Shown here: positions 11,417 to 13,510 of the stretch, one piece after another
How positions within the stretch are numbered: position 1 is the first letter of the stretch
Layout: each line of letters starts with the position of its first letter
Assembly: GCA_947068385.1 (NCBI GenBank)
Contig: CAMTBF010000039.1
Coordinates: 1 to 13,510, forward strand
Direction: 5' to 3'
Length of the DNA stretch: 13,510 nucleotides
Source: an uncultured Lachnospiraceae bacterium
GTDB lineage: Bacteria > Bacillota > Clostridia > Lachnospirales > Lachnospiraceae
Position numbers and translations under genes: made by a program
Notes under the pieces: generated by a model
The model's database searches: none
What the model was told of the DNA's origin: nothing
The model's input: the letters and a program-made list of their open reading frames with translations, nothing else

Positions 11417-13510
11417 ATGAAAGTCTACACAACTGACAAGATTCGCAACGTCGTACTGCTGGGCCACGGTGGAAGCGGCAAGACCAGTCTGGCAGAGGCC
11501 TTTGCGTATCTGTCCGGCATCACATCCAGAATGGGCAAGGTAGCCGACGGCAACACCCTGAGCGACTACAGCAAGGAAGAGCAGAAGCGCAAGTTCTCCA
11601 TCAACGCCTCCATTATCCCCATCGAGTGGGAAGGGTACAAGATTAACGTGATAGATACCCCCGGTTATTTCGATTTCGTGGGCGAGGCCGAGGAGGCCGT
11701 CAGCGCCGCAGGCGCGGCCATCATCGTGGTGAACGGCAAGTCCGGCATCGAGGTGGGCACCCAGAAGGCATGGGAGCTGTGCGAGAAGTACAAGCTGCCC
11801 AGGTTCGTCTATGTGTCCAACATGGACGTGGACAACGCCTCCTTCCGCCAGGTGGTGGAGGACATGACGAACCTCTACGGCAAGAAGATGGCGCCCTTCA
11901 ACCTGCCCATCCGCGAGAGCGAGAAATTCGTTGGCTACGTGAATGTAGTCTCCGAGACCGGACACCGCTGGCAGGGCAAGGAAGTGGTGGACTGCGAGAT
12001 CCCCGAGTACAACAAGGCGAACCTGGAGCTGTACCGCGACACGCTGATGGAGGCCGTGGCCGAGACCAGCGAGGAGATGATGGAGCGGTATTTCGGCGGC
12101 GAGACCTTCTCCGACGCGGAAATCAGGGCGGCCCTGCGCACCAATGTGTGCGACGGCAGCATCGTTCCCATGACCATGGGCTCCAACACCCTGTGCCAGG
12201 GCGTGTACACGCTGCTGGACGATATCGTGAAGTACATGCCCAGCCCGGAGAACCGCAAGATCGCCGGCATCAACCAGAAGACCAACGAGATCTACAACGC
12301 GGACTACGACTTCTCCAAGGCCAAGTCGGCCTATGTATGGAAGTCCATCGTGGATCCCTTCATCGGCAAGTATTCCCTGATCAAGGTGAACTCCGGCGTG
12401 CTGAAGACGGACGACCTGCTCTACAATGTGGACACCGAGGTGGAGGAGAAGATCGGCAAGCTCTACGTGATGCAGGGCAACAAGGCCACAGAGGTGCCGG
12501 AGCTCCATGCCGGCGACCTGGGCGCGCTGGCCAAGCTCAGCGATGCCAGGACGGGCAACAGCCTTGCCACCAAGGCCACCCCTATCAAGTACGGCAAGCT
12601 GGACGTGTCCACGCCTTACACCTATATGCGCTACAAGCCTAAGAACAAGGGCGACGTGGACAAGATTTCCCAGGCCCTGCAGAAGATGACCCAGGAGGAC
12701 CTGACCCTGAAGATGGTCAACGACGCGGAGAACCGCCAGACCCTGCTCTACGGCATGGGCGACCAGCATCTGGACATCGTGGTCAGCCGCCTGCTGAACG
12801 AGTACAAGGTGGACGTGGAGCTGTCCAGGCCCAAGGTGGCGTACCGGGAGACCATCCGCAAGCAGTCCGATGTGGAATATAAATATAAGAAGCAGTCCGG
12901 CGGCCACGGCCAGTACGGCCATGTCAAGATGCGCTTCGGCCCCTCCGACAACCTGGAGCAGGCTTATGAGTTCACCCAGGAGGTAGTGGGCGGTGCCGTG
13001 CCCAAGAACTTCTATCCCGCCGTGGACAAGGGCCTACAGGAATCCGTGGTGAAGGGCCCCATGGCCGCGTACCCGGTGGTGGGCGTGAAGGCTGTATTGT
13101 ACGACGGATCCTACCATCCGGTGGACTCCTCCGAGCAGGCCTTCAGGATGGCCACCATCCAGGCCTTCAAGAAGGGCTTCATGGAGGCCCATCCCGTGCT
13201 GCTGGAGCCCATCGCTTCCCTGAAGGTCACTGTGCCGGATGCCTACACCGGCGACGTCATGGGCGACCTGAACAAGAGGAGAGGCCGGGTGCTGGGTATG
13301 AACCCTACGGCCGGCGGCAAGCAGATCATCGAGGCGGAGATTCCCCAGAGCTGCCTGTTCGGCTACTGCACCGACCTGCGCTCCATGACCGGCGGCAGGG
13401 GCGAGTATGCCTATGAGTTCGTCCGCTATGAGCAGGCTCCTTCGGATGTACAGGAGAAGGAGATCGCGGCCAGGGCGGCAAGCGTTGCGGAGAATAACGC
13501 GGAAGACTGA
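11417..13510 (+). CDS. fusA: Elongation factor G-like translational GTPase
   Basis: A 697-residue EF-G family GTPase, acting on the ribosome in translocation or a related step. G1 is GHGGSGKTS (16-24), not the AHIDAGKTT of main EF-G, which places it with the FusA2/EF-G-like paralogues. G3 is DTPG (80-83). G4 reads SNMD (134-137) where NKxD is expected. Domain IV is complete (GGHGQYG at 495-501 and HPVDSSEQAF), so it should reach the decoding site. ATG 11417 follows GGAGG with 8-bp spacing. No rpsL, rpsG or tuf genes lie beside it, unlike the usual str operon. Codons are strongly biased to AAG, AAC, GGC and CTG, suggesting high expression. It ends with TGA at the last base of the window. Its exact role compared with canonical EF-G is unknown. 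Confidence 0.9.
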   Translation: MKVYTTDKIRNVVLLGHGGSGKTSLAEAFAYLSGITSRMGKVADGNTLSDYSKEEQKRKFSINASIIPIEWEGYKINVIDTPGYFDFVGEAEEAVSAAGAAIIVVNGKSGIEVGTQKAWELCEKYKLPRFVYVSNMDVDNASFRQVVEDMTNLYGKKMAPFNLPIRESEKFVGYVNVVSETGHRWQGKEVVDCEIPEYNKANLELYRDTLMEAVAETSEEMMERYFGGETFSDAEIRAALRTNVCDGSIVPMTMGSNTLCQGVYTLLDDIVKYMPSPENRKIAGINQKTNEIYNADYDFSKAKSAYVWKSIVDPFIGKYSLIKVNSGVLKTDDLLYNVDTEVEEKIGKLYVMQGNKATEVPELHAGDLGALAKLSDARTGNSLATKATPIKYGKLDVSTPYTYMRYKPKNKGDVDKISQALQKMTQEDLTLKMVNDAENRQTLLYGMGDQHLDIVVSRLLNEYKVDVELSRPKVAYRETIRKQSDVEYKYKKQSGGHGQYGHVKMRFGPSDNLEQAYEFTQEVVGGAVPKNFYPAVDKGLQESVVKGPMAAYPVVGVKAVLYDGSYHPVDSSEQAFRMATIQAFKKGFMEAHPVLLEPIASLKVTVPDAYTGDVMGDLNKRRGRVLGMNPTAGGKQIIEAEIPQSCLFGYCTDLRSMTGGRGEYAYEFVRYEQAPSDVQEKEIAARAASVAENNAED

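Noticed and set aside
11330..12922. Long open frame on the minus strand (530 codons) antisense to the EF-G-like gene
   Set aside because: It follows from the biased codons of the sense gene; its product is a low-complexity run rich in His, Leu, Val and Gly with no family features, and the sense strand encodes a clear EF-G.

Overview
The window looks like chromosome of a high-GC gut Firmicute, most likely a Lachnospiraceae/Clostridia member. The grounds are strong AGGAGG-type ribosome sites, sigma-A type promoters, a TyrA with a C-terminal ACT domain, VanZ-like, PilZ and LytTR/GHKL proteins, and an EF-G paralogue of the GHGGSGKT type. This placement is inferred from gene families and codon style; there is no rRNA in the window.

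Region 1 (1-4789) is the end of a surface-glycan locus. It holds the C-terminal 500 residues of an ABC exporter (permease fused to ATPase) cut by the window edge, then three family-2 glycosyltransferases. The middle glycosyltransferase lies on the minus strand, and a short AT-rich spacer separates it from the third. An intrinsic terminator closes the block. Region 2 (4860-5870) is a two-gene unit with its own promoter: a PilZ-domain protein (predicted c-di-GMP effector) whose end overlaps a VanZ-family membrane protein, followed by a terminator. Region 3 (5987-7087, minus) is prephenate dehydrogenase (tyrA), with a clear TTGACT-17-TATAGT promoter that diverges from the next gene.

Region 4 (7187-11266) is the most interesting part. 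A LytTR response regulator gene carries an in-frame TAG at codon 56, inside its receiver domain. It meets tail-to-tail, with a 16-bp overlap, an apparently intact 7TM GHKL histidine kinase on the minus strand. Upstream of the kinase, a pair of near-identical 16-bp direct repeats matches the LytTR operator consensus. The pair sits between two outward-facing promoters, one for the kinase and one for a plus-strand unit of three genes chained by ATGA stop/start overlaps: a 41-residue basic protein, a 92-residue unknown protein, and a lipoprotein on an 11-residue-repeat stalk with a possibly GerMN-like domain. The reading offered here is a local sensory circuit: the kinase and regulator would control their own kinase gene and a cell-surface lipoprotein operon through one shared site. 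In this genome the regulator appears broken or internally restarted.

Region 5 (11284-13510) is a stand-alone EF-G-like GTPase gene. Its promoter region has a palindrome and a 20-bp-period repeat, and its guanine-specificity motif is degenerate. The gene ends exactly at the window end. No gap longer than 300 bases is left unassigned if the two small genes at 10050-10450 are accepted. No tRNA, rRNA, CRISPR array, insertion sequence or attachment site was seen.
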